From contig CM067222.1 in the NCBI GenBank assembly GCA_034190945.1, forward strand, positions 31,857,829 to 31,921,828: a stretch of 64,000 nucleotides of DNA, written 5' to 3'. The notes beneath the pieces were generated by a model. That model was not told the DNA's origin. It saw nothing but the letters and a program-made list of their open reading frames with translations, and searched no databases. This document shows positions 46,980-58,569 of this stretch, one piece after another (within the stretch, counting starts at the first letter, position 1; every line of letters starts with the position of its first letter). The position numbers were made by a program, and so were the translations under genes. The stretch is from Octodonta nipae (taxonomy: Eukaryota; Arthropoda; Insecta; Coleoptera; Chrysomelidae).

Positions 46980-47434
46980 GCTTTGGAAGATGTATTTAAG
47001 AAGTTGAACTGGAGATATAGAAACGGAGAAAAGATTAACAACATACAGTAAGCAGATCACGTCATTCTAATCGCAGAAAATCTACCTACAAGGAATGTTA
47101 AATAAAGTGAAACAAGCATGTGAAGAGGTAGGAGCAGGATCAAAATAATGTTTAGAACCAGAGACGACAACCAACAAAACATCAATATAAATTTAAATGG
47201 TTAACCATTACAACAAGTAAAAGAATATATCAATTCAAATAGAAATTGCGAACTAAGAAACACCAAAATACGATTTGCGACCAAGATAAAAGCAAAAGTC
47301 CTAAGAGAATATCCCTGATGTAAGTCATGACTGAAAAATATGGGCATTAACAGCAAAATGCAGGTAACTGAAACGAATGTGGAAAGAGCTATATTGGATA
47401 TAGGTACTTTGAAAGATAGAAAACTGATAGGATG
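46980..47434 (+). pseudogene. RTE/BovB-like reverse transcriptase, 5' portion of an interrupted relic
   Basis: The plus strand reads ALEDVFKKLNWRYRNGEKIN NIQ*ADHVILIAENLPT (normally ...LRFADDIVLIAENxxE, so the catalytic ADD is now ADH), then KIMFRTRDDNQQNININLNG, PLQQVKEYINSN and KMQVTETNVERAILDI. These are RT palm to thumb blocks of RTE/BovB-like LINEs. The frame breaks off at LKDRKLIG, where a TIR element is inserted; it resumes at 48486. Stops and frameshifts show decay before or after the insertion. Confidence 0.8.
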
Positions 47435-47436
47435 TA

Positions 47437-48483
47437 CTGTCCACGTAGCTTCATTTATAGATTGCATGCATGCTGCATACTTAGATCATTTACCATCTAG
47501 ATATAGCCAGTCAAGCATAAAATCTTGGTAACGCTAGAAAGAGAGGGCAATAGAGACAGTAAGAGGCTATTTCACTTAGTGGGTGGAAGCAGCCAATGAA
47601 CAACATGCTGAACATATTTCATCGGAAGCAGCTCCCAACCGAGTGAAATAGCATCTTGTCCTCTCTATTGCCCTCTCTCTCTCTTTAGTCTTACCACGAC
47701 ATTTGTGCATGACAGGCTATTTCTAGAAGGTACATCATCTAAGGCTACATATGACGATAGTCGTATTTTGTGTCTCATGTTCTATCCACATAGCGTCATA
47801 CAAAAATAAACAAACGTCATTTCAGAAAAAATGGCTAATGATAATTCTAGTATACAATTCTCTTATAACGCGACGAAATACACATATTGGCTTCATCCAT
47901 ATAGCGAAAACAACATTTATTGTAGTTTGTTGCTGCAAGTGAGTTAAGGGAATGATTTTATAATTTACGTAATAAATAAAATAACACGAATTTAATCCCT
48001 ATTGTTATTAATATAAAAACACCATACTGATAGGCGAAAATATCTTATCCCAGCCCTTTTTACGTGATTGAGTAATAAATCACATTTGTAAATCGTGTTA
48101 TAAAAGATAACCTATTGATCGTGATATAGAAATATAAAAAATTAATCAAAGTAAAATGTATTAAATTGCATTTTATTTATTAGCTTTAATAGTGATACTT
48201 TACTTGAGTATTATAAAATACAAATTAAAAGTTTTCTTAAGTTCAGCGAAATCAGTAGAAAACTTTGTATTACGGTCCCATTATAAATAGACATGTCATG
48301 TTTGCGTCTTGCAATACGCTTGAATGTGATATGTTGCCGCTCAAACTGCATGAAGATTGCATGCCACCACGCAAATGCGCCTCGTGGACACAGTTCCGTT
48401 TATTTCATTTGCAAGATGCAAGCAAGCGTACAGAAAGGGGGAAATGACGAAAGCGTGCGTATGAAGCGACGCTACGTGGACAG
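47437..48483. mobile_element. TIR element inserted in the RTE-like relic
   Basis: ctgtccacgtagc (47437-47449) is exactly inverted at gctacgtggacag (48471-48483), and TA borders both ends (47435-47436 and 48484-48485). Weaker similarity continues inside (cttcattta versus cttcatacg). The reading frame of the RTE-like relic continues across the gap (DRKLIG ... ESIRRQ), confirming the insertion and its boundaries. The element contains a complete foldback unit at 47480-47743. No transposase found; small GC-richer right end. Class unknown. Confidence 0.85.
47480..47743. mobile_element. Monomer copy of the foldback element, nested
   Basis: A 264-bp unit homologous to the units of 44530-45294, in opposite orientation. 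It has inverted ends cttagatcatttaccatcta and ctaag...(47739-47743), and the internal palindrome gtaagaggctatttcactta / gagtgaaatagcatcttgtc. Flanks are gctgcata (47472-47479) and gctacata (47744-47751), an 8-bp duplication with one mismatch. It sits 43 bp inside the left end of the TIR element 47437-48483. Confidence 0.85.
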
Positions 48484-48485
48484 TA

Positions 48486-48720
48486 GGCCATAGAGTCGAT
48501 CAGAAGACAAACAGTAATGGAAGATGCTGATGAAATAATTTTGAAAGCAAAGTGGAGATGAACAGGACACATACTCTGATGAATGAATCTCAGTGGATCC
48601 AAAAAATAACGGGGCGGAACCCAAGGGAAGAAAAAAGAAGTAGAGATCAGAGTGGATTTTTGTCATCGACTAGAACTAGAAACATGACGATTGGATTACT
48701 TTGTACATTTAAACAAGCAT
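48486..48720 (+). pseudogene. RTE/BovB-like C-terminal region, 3' portion of the interrupted relic
   Basis: Across frames the plus strand reads SIRRQTVMEDADEIILKAKW, TGHTLMNESQWIQKIT and NPREEKRSRDQ. This is the usual C-terminal stretch of RTE/BovB-like proteins (RQxTxVxDAxExIxxLKWxWAGHxxRMxDxRWxxxIxxWxPRxGKRxRGRPxxRW). It continues the fragment that ends at 47434. Confidence 0.75.
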
Positions 48721-48889
48721 ATAATTTGCAGATTAACTTCACCGGCAATTTTTCTTTGTCTATGAATTATTATTTTATCAATTAGCTTAATGAATTGAGT
48801 TGAACAAAAACCACAATATGAGACAATAATGTAACGTAACTGATATCACAAAAGCAGAAAACAAAGAAGAAGTTACTGGAATGAGCATG

Positions 48890-49060
48890 TGATAAAGGTT
48901 TGGTGTTAGGATGCAAAACTATGTTTTTCCATGTGACAAGGGCAGATGATACCAGACTGATAAAAATGTAGAAACACTATTAACCACCAGGAAAACGAAG
49001 CTTAGGAGCTCTGAGAAGACCTCAGAAAAAATGGGCTCTTCGAAAATGGGTACACCCTGA
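48890..49060 (+). pseudogene. Possible second LINE C-terminus
   Basis: YWNEHVIKVW and GKRSLGALRRPQKKWALRKW occur about 90 bp apart and resemble the RWxGHVxRM ... GKRSxGRPRKRW ending of many LINE ORF2 proteins. Too short to assign to a family. Confidence 0.4.
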
Positions 49061-49222
49061 CGAAAGTTCGAAGCGTGAAGAAAAACATGGTATTACCCTA
49101 CAATAAACCAAGAAGCAGCAGAAATGTATATATAGTTTCAATAATTATAGATATTCCTGGGACTATTTAGAGCACAATAATGTTGAGAAAGTTCACCAAA
49201 CCTAACTCTTATGGGTGAATTA

Positions 49223-49340
49223 ATCTATATAATATTATAAATGTGAAAGTTTATATGTTTGTGGGATTGGATGTTTGTTACTCAGTAACGCAAAAACTGG
49301 TGAATAGATTTGGATTAAATTTAAAACACCTGGATTAAGG
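49223..49340 (+). mobile_element. Start of a dispersed repeat (tatattataaatgtgaaagttt...)
   Basis: ctatataatattataaatgt gaaagtttatatgtttgtg, then tgtttgttactcagtaacgc aaaaactggtgaatagattt, is the conserved start of a repeat found in many insect genomes. It stops after about 120 bp, shortly before the Tc1-like element. Confidence 0.55.
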
Positions 49341-49391
49341 TATTCATACCCTAAAAAATGGCAAGGCTTAGCAGTATGAATATACAGAGTA

Positions 49392-49860
49392 TACTCACTG
49401 ACAAAGAAATCGCAACACCCAGAAGGAGATATTTAAATTGAATATTTTTCATGTTTTTTCATATAAAAACAAACAGTTTGATGCGATCTAAATTTGATTT
49501 TTTTTAGTAATGTTACGAGTAAAATGCCTAGAGTATGAGTACGCCGAGTGTATCGCCAGCTAAGTGAATTTGAAAGAGGTCTACTTATTGGTTTACGGGA
49601 GGCGGGTTGTTTTTTATTTCGTAAAATCGCTATCCAACTACTGTTACGAGTTGGTTTGATAATACGCAAAATCGGAGATGAGTAGGCATCGGATGTCGAA
49701 GGGACACAAATGAAGTTCAAGATCTACGTCTAAGACTTATGGCCTTTAAAGACCGATTTTCGACAACTCGAAATTTACACTGCGGAGTGGTTAGGAGAAC
49801 AAGGCCATCTTGTAAGCGTCCGAACGGTTTACCGCCATTGGACTGCGGCATTGTCGACCC
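49392..49860 (+). pseudogene. Tc1-like element, 5' part: terminal repeat and transposase N-terminus
   Basis: tactcactgacaaagaaatc gcaacacccagaaggag (49392-49428) looks like a Tc1-family terminal inverted repeat. About 95 bp later ATG at 49524 starts MPRV, stops at codon 5 (TGA, probably from CGA), and continues VRRVYRQLSEFERGLLIGL REAG, then RKIAIQLLLRVG. After a frameshift HLVSVRTVYRHWTAAL follows, giving the two helix-turn-helix motifs of a Tc1 transposase. The catalytic core and right terminal repeat are missing. The same FERGxxIG start is in the relic at 4620-5480, so the two are related. Confidence 0.8.
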
Positions 49861-49864
49861 CCCG

Positions 49865-50385
49865 CTGGTTTAGTGGGAAAGTCCTGCAGCTCACACAATT
49901 GCATACAAATCGGAACTTGATGAGAAGTCTTGATCCGGGATTGAATCTCAGCCAAGTCAAGGTTTTTTTTAGAATAAAAAATTGTGACACAATTCCAGGG
50001 GGTCTCTGATGTAAGTGGCAAAAATCAGGGAAATCTACATTTGCTTCTTACCAACCCGCACTGAGGCAGAGTGGTAAGGTATGCCTCATATTTCCTGTAA
50101 AATTCTACAAATATTCGTCATCTCCTCAATCCTTCGAGACAATTCTTCTCATAAAAATTCAGTTTTCGTTTCATTAATGCACTTCTTCACGCGTTTAGTT
50201 ATTCAAAGGCCAATTCATCAACCTGTAGCCTTGAATTCCCAATAAAAACTGCCAAAAATATGTTCTTCTTCTCACTCCTTCCAGCCAATCCTTCAGTCCT
50301 TCTTCTTTTCCTTCATTTCAGTTAGTCAAAAAGACCATTTCTCTACAAATCTTCAATTGTCTTCAATACAGTCCTTCTCACACAT
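49865..50385. other. No recognised gene
   Basis: Pyrimidine-rich stretch (many tcttct runs from about 50150), which may belong to the Penelope-like tail that starts near 50390. Confidence 0.4.
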
Positions 50386-50389
50386 CATA

Positions 50390-50520
50390 AGATCTTCTTC
50401 TCTTCTTCGTCTCTTCTCAAGACCTTAAGTTCTTCTCGAAGTTTTCTTGGCCTTCCATCGTCCATGATTGATCTCACAACGTTTCAATAGCTTTGGATCT
50501 GCTATCGTCATTTTTCACTT
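50390..50520 (-). mobile_element. Penelope-like tail fragment, decayed core
   Basis: Homologous to 33560-33740: ctcgaagttttcttgg, ccttccatcgtcc, gatctcacaacgtttcaata and gatctgctatcgtcat. On the minus strand the stem GATAGC/GCTATT and GAAACG are kept, but CTGATGA has become AAAATGA, so the hammerhead-like core is lost here. Confidence 0.6.
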
Positions 50521-50524
50521 CACT

Positions 50525-51925
50525 TTAGGGTTCTCGGATTGTTATAACATCGCTTTATCGTTTAGAAGTCATTTCACAATTGCTAGATAAATAATATAAA
50601 TCAGAGCCTATCACCTCGACGAAAGGTCTGGGTGGACGCAAGATGAGTTTTGGGTAGATTCGCAGATTCAACTATAATAAATTTTGTGATATTTACATTT
50701 GACAAAAATTAAACTTATCTACATCCAGATTTGTTTCCCCTCAACTTTTGTTCGGCATTAACATACTGTCAAGAGTTGGGCTTATAGCCGCATTTGATCT
50801 CTCATATCTTAAGAACGAGGGAATTTGGTGATCAAGAAAACTGTAAATACCAAAAAAAACATCATTTTACAGTTTCAGCAAATTTGGTCTAAACCCATAT
50901 GGAAATAGCGAGGGCTTATGTCACACAATTTTAAAGATTTCCATACGCTTCCTTCCCGTTCGTCCAATTTTGTGTTATCTCTTTAACCTATACCTACTGT
51001 TAGATTTCCACTCCCCTTAAATGCCTGACGTAATTTATGGATAAACGTATGTAAACACTGACAAATTTTAAAATAATGTACAAAATTTTGTAAACTTATA
51101 AACATATTTGCAGCAAAATTCTCCGGAAATATAACCAAACTATTCCTTACTAACACTATTATTCTTAATTTTTTGCTTGCTTCTGTAGCTTTGAATTAAT
51201 GTAAATCTTCGTACGGAATAAAAATAACTGGCTAAATTATACATACGTAATATATTTTGATCTAGATAATGTACTGTTTCTCTCGTAATATAATAAAAAC
51301 TTGATAGCTAAAACGTTTTCTAGCATTCAATTTAATGTCACATTTTTATTTAACACGATTGGCCTAAATTCATGGTTCACGAATTCTATTTTAAAATATT
51401 AATATTTCCTGAAATATTGTTTACAGTGATATTTTCACTTAATCATTGACCAATTTATGCCAGTCTTGAATTATCGTGGCGTCGATTACGCACAAAATAA
51501 ACAAATAACTATTGATGTTTACTTTCGCATTACGTGCCAGAAAATCAGATCACACTACCGGCCGAATATTGAAAAACCAAGTTTTTCATTCCAGAGAGCT
51601 TGGAAGATAATAATAGCTATAGTACATTCATGAGGACATTCGATCACTGACCAAACAAAGTACCTACTACCAATTAATAATGCACTTCCAATTTTTTATT
51701 CTAATTCTTAGTAGGAGGGCCAAGAATTCTGTTTTGAAGTAACTTTTCTTTGACGTTTATAATGATGAAGTATTAATTTTAAATTTTTTTTGCTTATTTA
51801 CTCCGAACGTATTAGGTCATTTTAAGTAATTTACACAACCTGTAGAATGACTGTTTCTTTATGCACCAATCCAAAAAGTTGTGAAAATTGTATATAAACA
51901 AATAAGGTTTTTCTTCTATAAATGT
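50525..51925. other. No recognised gene
   Basis: AT-rich sequence; nothing recognised. Confidence 0.5.
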
Positions 51926-51929
51926 GATG

Positions 51930-52840
51930 CTATAAGCGTTAGGAAAAAGTTTCTTAACGAAAGCTGGTTAGAATCAAATTTTGTTCAAGGTGCAGGTGCG
52001 GGTCAAGCGATTTCAGATATTCTCACATTTTTGAAGATGCGAGATATAAAGAAAAACTAGAACATAGACGTTCCGGGTCTGGAGCCGTTCCATGTAATTG
52101 CTGTTACCTGTAACTCCTAAGTTAGAATGGAACGGCTCCAGATTCGGCACCTGTATGTGCTAGTTTCCCCGAAAATCCTAGATGTCGGTCTTTACATCTC
52201 GCGTCTTCTAATTTAACGATGTGTATCAAATACATAAAGAAGTGTTCGAGAGGACATTCAATTGTGGGAAGCGCAACTGTTTAAGGTTCCCTAACCAGAA
52301 ACAATATATATTATATATATATTGTCTTGCGTACAAAAGAATGACACCTCGAACTGCCTCGAAGAGAGTATTCAATTTCTCACATTTTTTCGGCAAATCA
52401 AAACGTTTCGAAAAACTGAAAAATTGTATAAATATTTCCAGTTTGCAGGATCAAAAAATATAATAATTTGCCGTAGATATTTCAGGTAAAACAGCGCATA
52501 AGTATGAGAAATCTCATGTTGATAATGGCTTACTTAAGAGTGTTTAGAGTATATGAATCCAAAATTCATAAATATTTTTAACTGAAAAAAAATTGCTTTC
52601 CTCTTATACTAAAGCAGACCAGCTCGCGGGGTGACGAATTAGTATCAAAAAGTCTGTCTTTTTCCATAGTTTAAAATTGAAGTAAAGCTTCTTTATCAAA
52701 TATAGTTTAGAAAATTCCACACTTTTTCGATACAGAACCTATTTTTAAGAAAAATCTGAGTATTTTTGGATATATACTTGCAGAAAATTCAGTTCTAAAG
52801 TGCTTTCGTTAAGAAATTTTTAACTATAACTTATTATAAA
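51930..52840. mobile_element. Degenerate TIR element with an internal palindrome
   Basis: tttcttaacgaaagc (51949-51963) is exactly inverted at gctttcgttaagaaa (52802-52816), with weaker inverted similarity on both sides over about 50 bp. The interior holds the palindrome 52030-52212 and a short open frame (52221-52463) without recognisable motif. Old, non-autonomous by appearance. Confidence 0.5.
52030..52212. repeat. Imperfect palindrome with 17-20-bp conserved blocks
   Basis: aactagaacatagacg, then tctggagccgttccat (52058-52096), is inverted at atggaacggctccaga (52127-52142), then tatgtgctagttt. Further out, gaagatgcgagatataaag (52034-52052) is inverted at ctttacatctcgcgtcttc (52189-52207), with about 25 extra bases in the right arm. 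The loop contains aattgctgttacctgtaact. Confidence 0.8.
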
Positions 52841-52934
52841 TTATTATTTTATTTAAAAAAATTCTGCAACTTTTAATAACAGTAGCAGTAACAACTCCCT
52901 TCAAAACGGTAGGATCGACTATAGATAAATGAAA

Positions 52935-53300
52935 TTAAAATAAACATGTGTAGCAAAGCCACCACAAAAATTAAAAGACGCAACGCCACAGCACCTATCG
53001 AAATAAAAGTAGGCGTTAGAAAGGGCGAAGGGATCTCTCCAAAACTTTTCAATTAAGCACTGAAAGTAGACTGGGAAGAAAAAGTTATTAAAGTGTTAGT
53101 TAAAGTTATGATATAGTGTTAATCTCACATGATAAAATTGAATTAACTAATATGCTAAAAGAACTAAATACAGAAGCGCAGAATAGACCTTAACATAAAT
53201 TACTAAAAAATTATTCTGACAAATAACGACGATTTAAACTACAAAAAAAATAATAGAACAGGTAAACGAATTTATATATTTAGGATAAATCAATAAAAAT
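52935..53300 (+). pseudogene. RTE/BovB-like reverse transcriptase relic
   Basis: The plus strand reads APIEIKVGVRKGEGISPKLF (normally xxxxxGVRQGDxISPKLFxxxLE), VDWEEKVIKV, then ISHDKIELTNMLKELNTEAQ after frame changes, and finally IIEQVNEFIYLG. These are successive RT blocks of RTE/BovB-like LINEs. The FADD block is lost. The relic runs straight into the left arm of the palindrome at 53294. Confidence 0.75.
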
Positions 53301-53776
53301 AAAACATTAAAAAAATATATAACCGACTTCTACCTATAACTAAAAAGCTAAAAATAAAACAAAATACAACTCTAGCAAATAAATAACAAATTCAATGTTG
53401 TTAGGTAATTACCAAGGAAGTAAAAAATGTAAACATTAAAAGGTGCTCATTCTGTACAAATTAATTACCTACCAATCTCGTATATTTTTGAAGCCAGTGC
53501 CAAGCAAATCTAAAATCCTTCATTGCATACTTATCTACTAATTCATCAAACTTTATTGTTGCTTGGCACCGACTTCAAAAATATACTATATTGGTAGGTA
53601 ATTAATTTGTACAGAATGAGCACCTTTTAATGTTTACATTTTTTACTTTCTGGGTAGGTACCTAACAACATTGAATTTGTTATTTATTTGCTAGAGTTGT
53701 ATTTTGTTATAATTATTTTTAGCTTTTTAGTTATAGGTAGAAGTCGGTTATATATTTTTTTAAATGTTTTATTTTC
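53294..53776. mobile_element. Large foldback element (arms ~215 bp, loop ~50 bp)
   Basis: The left arm 53294-53508 runs ataaaacattaaaaaaatat, aaccgacttctacctataac, aactctagcaaataaataac, aaggtgctcattctgtac and attacctaccaat to gtgccaagcaa. The right arm 53559-53776 is its reverse complement with a few indels (for example an 8-bp insertion near 53706). The outer motif AACCGACTTC and the loop-side motif GTCGGTGCCAAGCAA recur in the foldback at 55590-55864. The similarity of the arms suggests recent insertion or gene conversion. No coding capacity. Confidence 0.9.
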
Positions 53777-53979
53777 AACTATTTAGTTTTTTTTGAACTC
53801 AGGTAGTTTTCAGTCTTTGTTTTTTATTTTGTATGTATAACCTTAATAGACAGAACCAGGTAACATTGAAAGCCTCAACATTACACAATGATACTTTCTC
53901 ATTTAAATTGACAGGTAAATCTTTACGAACAAAATGTACTAGTATGCGTTGACTTAATAAACCCAAAATATATTTATGC

Positions 53980-54640
53980 CTTATGGACTACGCCATGTAA
54001 CCTCTTTTTAACTTTTTTTGACAACCCTGTATAACTATAGATAATTCTACTCCAACCTATGTACCAACCATCCTGTACATACGACTGTCCACGGAAAAGC
54101 ATAAATTTGTTAGCTGCCTTCTGTAAACTATAGGACGGAGTAGAATACATCCCATATTTACGGAGTCAAATCCGTCCTATATTTCAACCATAGTATATAA
54201 CTCCTTGTGGGCTACCCCATAAATTATTTAATTTTTAACATTTTATATTATCACCCTATGTACTATTAATTTCTCCACACTTTATGCAACTTCTTATGGG
54301 CTCTAAAAGAAATAATTTTTTAATCACACTGTATAAATATAATGCAACCCCAGCATATATTTCAACCATACTGTATATGATTTACTTATGTCCACATCAT
54401 ATAACACTTTTTTAATCACCCTATATAATTTTAATTTCAAATTTTTTCCAACATTTTTATACCACCAAACGTCCAGTCCACCCTATATTCCAGCCATCCT
54501 GTATATACGGTTGCCTACGGACCACTATCATTCTAGTCCGTCCTATATTTCAATCTTCATATAAATGCAACTCCTTCTACCACTTTACTTTGTGATTTTG
54601 TTTGCTATAACTAAACACCCTGTCTATAAACGCATCAAAT
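53980..54640 (+). repeat. CCCTGTATA-rich diverged repeat, copy 1
   Basis: Irregular recurrence of accctgtata(a/t), tatatttcaaccat, tccaccctat and tgcaactcctta over about 650 bp, with spacing of some 30-60 bp. Related to 58570-59330 and 63745-64000. Confidence 0.6.
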
Positions 54641-54644
54641 AGCA

Positions 54645-55585
54645 GTTTAAAGTTTGACATGTGTTGTCACTGAATTTTCTATTAGGCCGGGAGAATGTGG
54701 CTACCAAAAGCACCGTCTTCGCAAAATGGAAAAATTTGCATTTAAATAGGTATATGCCTGGTATACAAACAAAACGAGCTTGATACTTATTAATTTAAGG
54801 AACCGAAAATACTATGCTTTACTACCTATATGATTGAGATGTACATAGAAAATTTTCAAATTCGCAATGAAAACTTCCAGTGCCTAAAATTACCGCACTA
54901 TTACTTTGGAATTAAAATATTTGCAAAAAAGCAAGTTGCACGTCGCAGAAAAGTATATGAGATCACCTAAAGATCTTCCTTAATAGATTAAACGTTAAAA
55001 AACTATACACATTATGGATGTTATCGAAAAATCGACTAAAATATTAGGGATATTGGTCGATTTCCATGCACGCATGTGTTCATTCACAAATTTTATCACT
55101 TTATCAATAGAATTCTTTTCCAAAATTTGAAGTTTCACCAATCCGGATATATACTCTATTAAACAAGACCATATTTATTCAAAACGGTGCACCACAGGAG
55201 AAGAAATCAGGTAACATACATACAAAAAAAAAACGAAAAAAAAATATACGCGACGAATTGATAACCTCCTCCTTTTTGGAAGTCGGTTATAAATCAAAAA
55301 TATTAAATAAAACGACGTATCAGACTGACTTGGGTAACTTTTGAGAAGCTTGGCTATATCTTACGGCAATATCTTAACCAATGCCTACTCCCGATTTTCA
55401 CATACAAAAAAAATAGTGGATTAACAGTAGAACGAAAGATAAAGATGTTAGGGATCAAGTAGCCCGACAAAAGTGTAGATTCGCTAATCATAACTTCAGA
55501 TGATCTCAAAACGCGAGCGGGAATCTAAATGGATGAAAATGGCAAACTACAGATAAGAATGGAAGCACCATGAGAAAATCTATGT
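54645..55585. other. No recognised gene; ends with the ggaagtcggtta repeat motif
   Basis: AT-rich. gataacctcctcctttttgg aagtcggttata (55260-55291) is the end of another copy of the family at 16258-16920 and 59531-60025; upstream similarity is weak (atcctcc end only clear). Confidence 0.5.
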
Positions 55586-55589
55586 TAAT

Positions 55590-55864
55590 AAATACATTAA
55601 AAAAACAAAAAGCGACTACAAAAGAAAATTAACTAAAAAGCATGAAATAATTTTTTGCTACAAGTAAACCCTTTTTCTGGAGTCGGTGCTAATTTGAACA
55701 GCGAAGTTGCGAAGTAAAACTCATCAATGTACTTCCCAAAATATTTTCACTTTCGCTTGGCACCGAAGTAGGTCGTAAAAAGTATTTATTTGTAGCAAAA
55801 AATTATTTCATGCTTTTTAGTTAATTTTCTTTGAAGTCGGTTTTTGTTGTTTTTTAATGTATTT
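55590..55864. mobile_element. Foldback element (arms ~100 bp)
   Basis: The left arm has aaatacattaaaaaaacaaa, gaaaattaactaaaaagcat, gaaataattttttgctacaa and ends gtcggtgct (55690). The right arm 55759-55864 is its reverse complement starting ggcaccga. taactaaaaagc and the loop-side GTCGGTGC motif are shared with the foldback at 53294-53776, so both belong to one family. Confidence 0.85.
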
Positions 55865-55901
55865 AATTTACAATTTTTAGTGATGCAATCGCTTAATTGG
55901 A

Positions 55902-55944
55902 AAAAAGTTAATTAGATTTGAAAACTAAATCTAATTAACTTTTT
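55902..55944. repeat. Perfect 18-bp inverted repeat, 7-nt loop
   Basis: aaaaagttaattagattt (55902-55919) is followed by gaaaact and its exact reverse complement (55927-55944). It lies 37 bp outside the foldback at 55590-55864. Confidence 0.9.
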
Positions 55945-56283
55945 CGATATTGCGTAAAATAAGGTAATTTACTTTCATTTATTAGCAGTTTTTAATTATA
56001 ATGACTTCTATTTGATAACAATTTTAGGTCTTAACAGAAATGAAGATACTTTAATTTGTAATCAAAAGTCCTCTTTGATGACAAACCTTGTCTACAGTTA
56101 AAAAAGTGACATGGAATGATTACTGTTTACGTTTTAGACCATGTAAATCTGTTTGTGAAGAATAACTTTTTCTCTTAAAATTATTAATAAAAAGAAATCG
56201 TTTGATTTATGAATACACACTGCATAAACATATTAACTGACATTTATTTTGATTAATTCATCTTATTTACAATTTACCCCAAG

Positions 56284-56745
56284 TTCCGAACAGTTAATAC
56301 CAGCAACTCCATCAAAGCGTATACCGGCGACTCCACCAAGGCATAGAATATAAGAAAATAGATAAAAAGTTTTTCCACATTTTTTAAGAAACGATACAAG
56401 CTATGTTATTGAAAAAAATATATGACCACTTTAGGATATCCCGGAACTAATCCAATTTCTCTCAAATTTGTCCCACGTTCCGAATATTTTTTTCCAAATT
56501 TTAATAATACCAGCGACTCCACCAGGGCATATAGTATATGAGAATAGATAAAAATAGTGTTTCCCCATTTTCTAAGAAACGGTGCAAGCTATGTTAATGA
56601 AAAAAATATGGGATCACTTGGCTATCCACCGAAATAGGGTCCAGTAAAACGCTAGAAATTCCTTTAGCCGTTTCCGAGTAATCGGTGAACAAACAAAAAA
56701 AACATAGATACAGACTTCTTTTTGAAGTCGGTTAATAAGTCGGCT
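56284..56745 (+). mobile_element. Two tandem units and tail of an AACCGACTTC-family element
   Basis: gttccgaacag ... accagcaactcc (56284) and cgttccgaata ... accagcgactcc (56472) start two tandem units of about 190 bp sharing gaaaatagataaaaa, ttaagaaacgatacaagcta (tgttattgaaaaaaatat) and similar blocks. The tail reads tttagccgtttccgagtaat cggtgaacaaac, then cttctttttgaagtcggtta. Dispersed insect elements with this tail are common. No coding capacity. Confidence 0.65.
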
Positions 56746-56749
56746 AATA

Positions 56750-58565
56750 AGGCTGATGTATAGGTATATCGTCGAAAATAATTAAGAACGACTATAAGTA
56801 TCTACTTAGGAGAGAAACAGGGATCCTGTTGAGTGTACTTAGTGCACCCAAAACATTTTATTAAAGATTTGGAGTTAACCTACAAAACTGCGTATTTATG
56901 CATTTATTTTACCTGCAATTTAAAGAAGAATACTCTACTTCTGCAAACAGAAGGTTATTATTTGTACTCTTAAATTCGATTTAGCCATTGTAAATGTAAC
57001 TTTAAAATGTTAAACAAAATTTACGCTGCACAAGTATTATAATAAAAATTATGAATATTCTGTACGAGTCAGTAACTTTAAGAACTCTAAATTTACGAGC
57101 TATTTATTTCGGCACGTTCAAAGTGAGACATACAATTACAAGTGATATGTCGATTATCACATTTTCTCTCCACAAATACAATAAATACTCACTCACCCCC
57201 GCAAAAAAAATTGGAACTTACTAATCTTTCAAATAATGATACAGCTCGACGGACTTTAAATGCCTAAGTGATAATGACAAATATTGTGTATTTGCTTCAG
57301 CAATGGCTGCCAATAAAGTTTTCTGAATAGACTCATCAAGACACAAACACCTTTCCATGACAACATATGTATTTGCCAGAATGTAGGAAATATCCTAAGG
57401 ACAATAAAAACTGATTTAATTTCCAATAGGATTTCTGCATGACATACTATATTCAGTTTCGTCATTATATCAGTAAATAAAATGTATACCTAACGAGCGA
57501 AGTGGAATTAATAAAATTTGAAAGAAAATGCAATAATTGTTCTTGATAAGGCTTCATACCATAGTCGATGCGTCAAGAAGCGCCAACAACAGTCACAAAC
57601 ACAGAATTAATGAAAGAGCGGCTATCCTGGACTTATTCTATTGACTATTGTCAACCTATAAAATGATATCTCAAAAATTATGTTAGTAGTTTAAATAACT
57701 TTGAAATCCTGAGACTTATTAATCATTTCAGTGGAAATGTAATACTTGTCCACAGCTGTTGGTAGCAAATTTATAGACAATTATTAAATAAATGAGGATC
57801 TCAAATTAGATTCGTTTGTACAGAAAACATAAAAATAATAAAATATTGATCAATATTCACTAATGTAATAAATCATTTCCGAATAGAACTAAATTAGAAC
57901 AAATGGTTAAATCAACATAATTCCATAGCAGCATGATGATAATGTATTAGCTTGAGGTAAAAGTTTTAAAAAAGTAGAGGTGAGAAAAGTTATAACAACA
58001 AACGCACCTACACATCAGTTTTACTATAAAAACTACTCTAGATCATATAATAATATAATAAATGCAGCAATAAATATCGTTAGGAACTACGTTTCTGACT
58101 AATTCCAAGCCACTGACCGAAAAATACGAGAATCAACTGATTGCTTACACATGAAATTTGTCCTGAAATAAACGAAATAGCAGAGAAATCGATTTGGGAA
58201 TTGGTTGGAATTGGACGTTTGGAAAAAATGGCACATGTCTCCCCTTTGGGCGCAAAGGCAATTAAAAAAAGACTACGCAGTTAGGCTACTAATGGGCTTG
58301 CCACCCAGAGGCAGCTAATTTGATGCTAACCATCAGACATCCATCCAAGGTGCCATCAATGGCAAAAACAGCCACATTATATTTGACACGGTGATGTTCT
58401 ATCCAATTTCGATTATTTATATCATTTATATTTAAAAAAGAACTGACTTCAAGTAATATAAAACCGTTTAAACAACAGGTGCAATAAATCACTATTTTCA
58501 GATATATGTTCTTTTTTTATCTGATTTAAGGTACAACTCTATTGATTATTTTAGCGCATTCTGAT
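56750..58565. other. No recognised gene
   Basis: AT-rich. Open frames at 57256-57465 and 58289-58492 (minus strand) have no recognisable motif. Confidence 0.5.
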
Positions 58566-58569
58566 CTCT

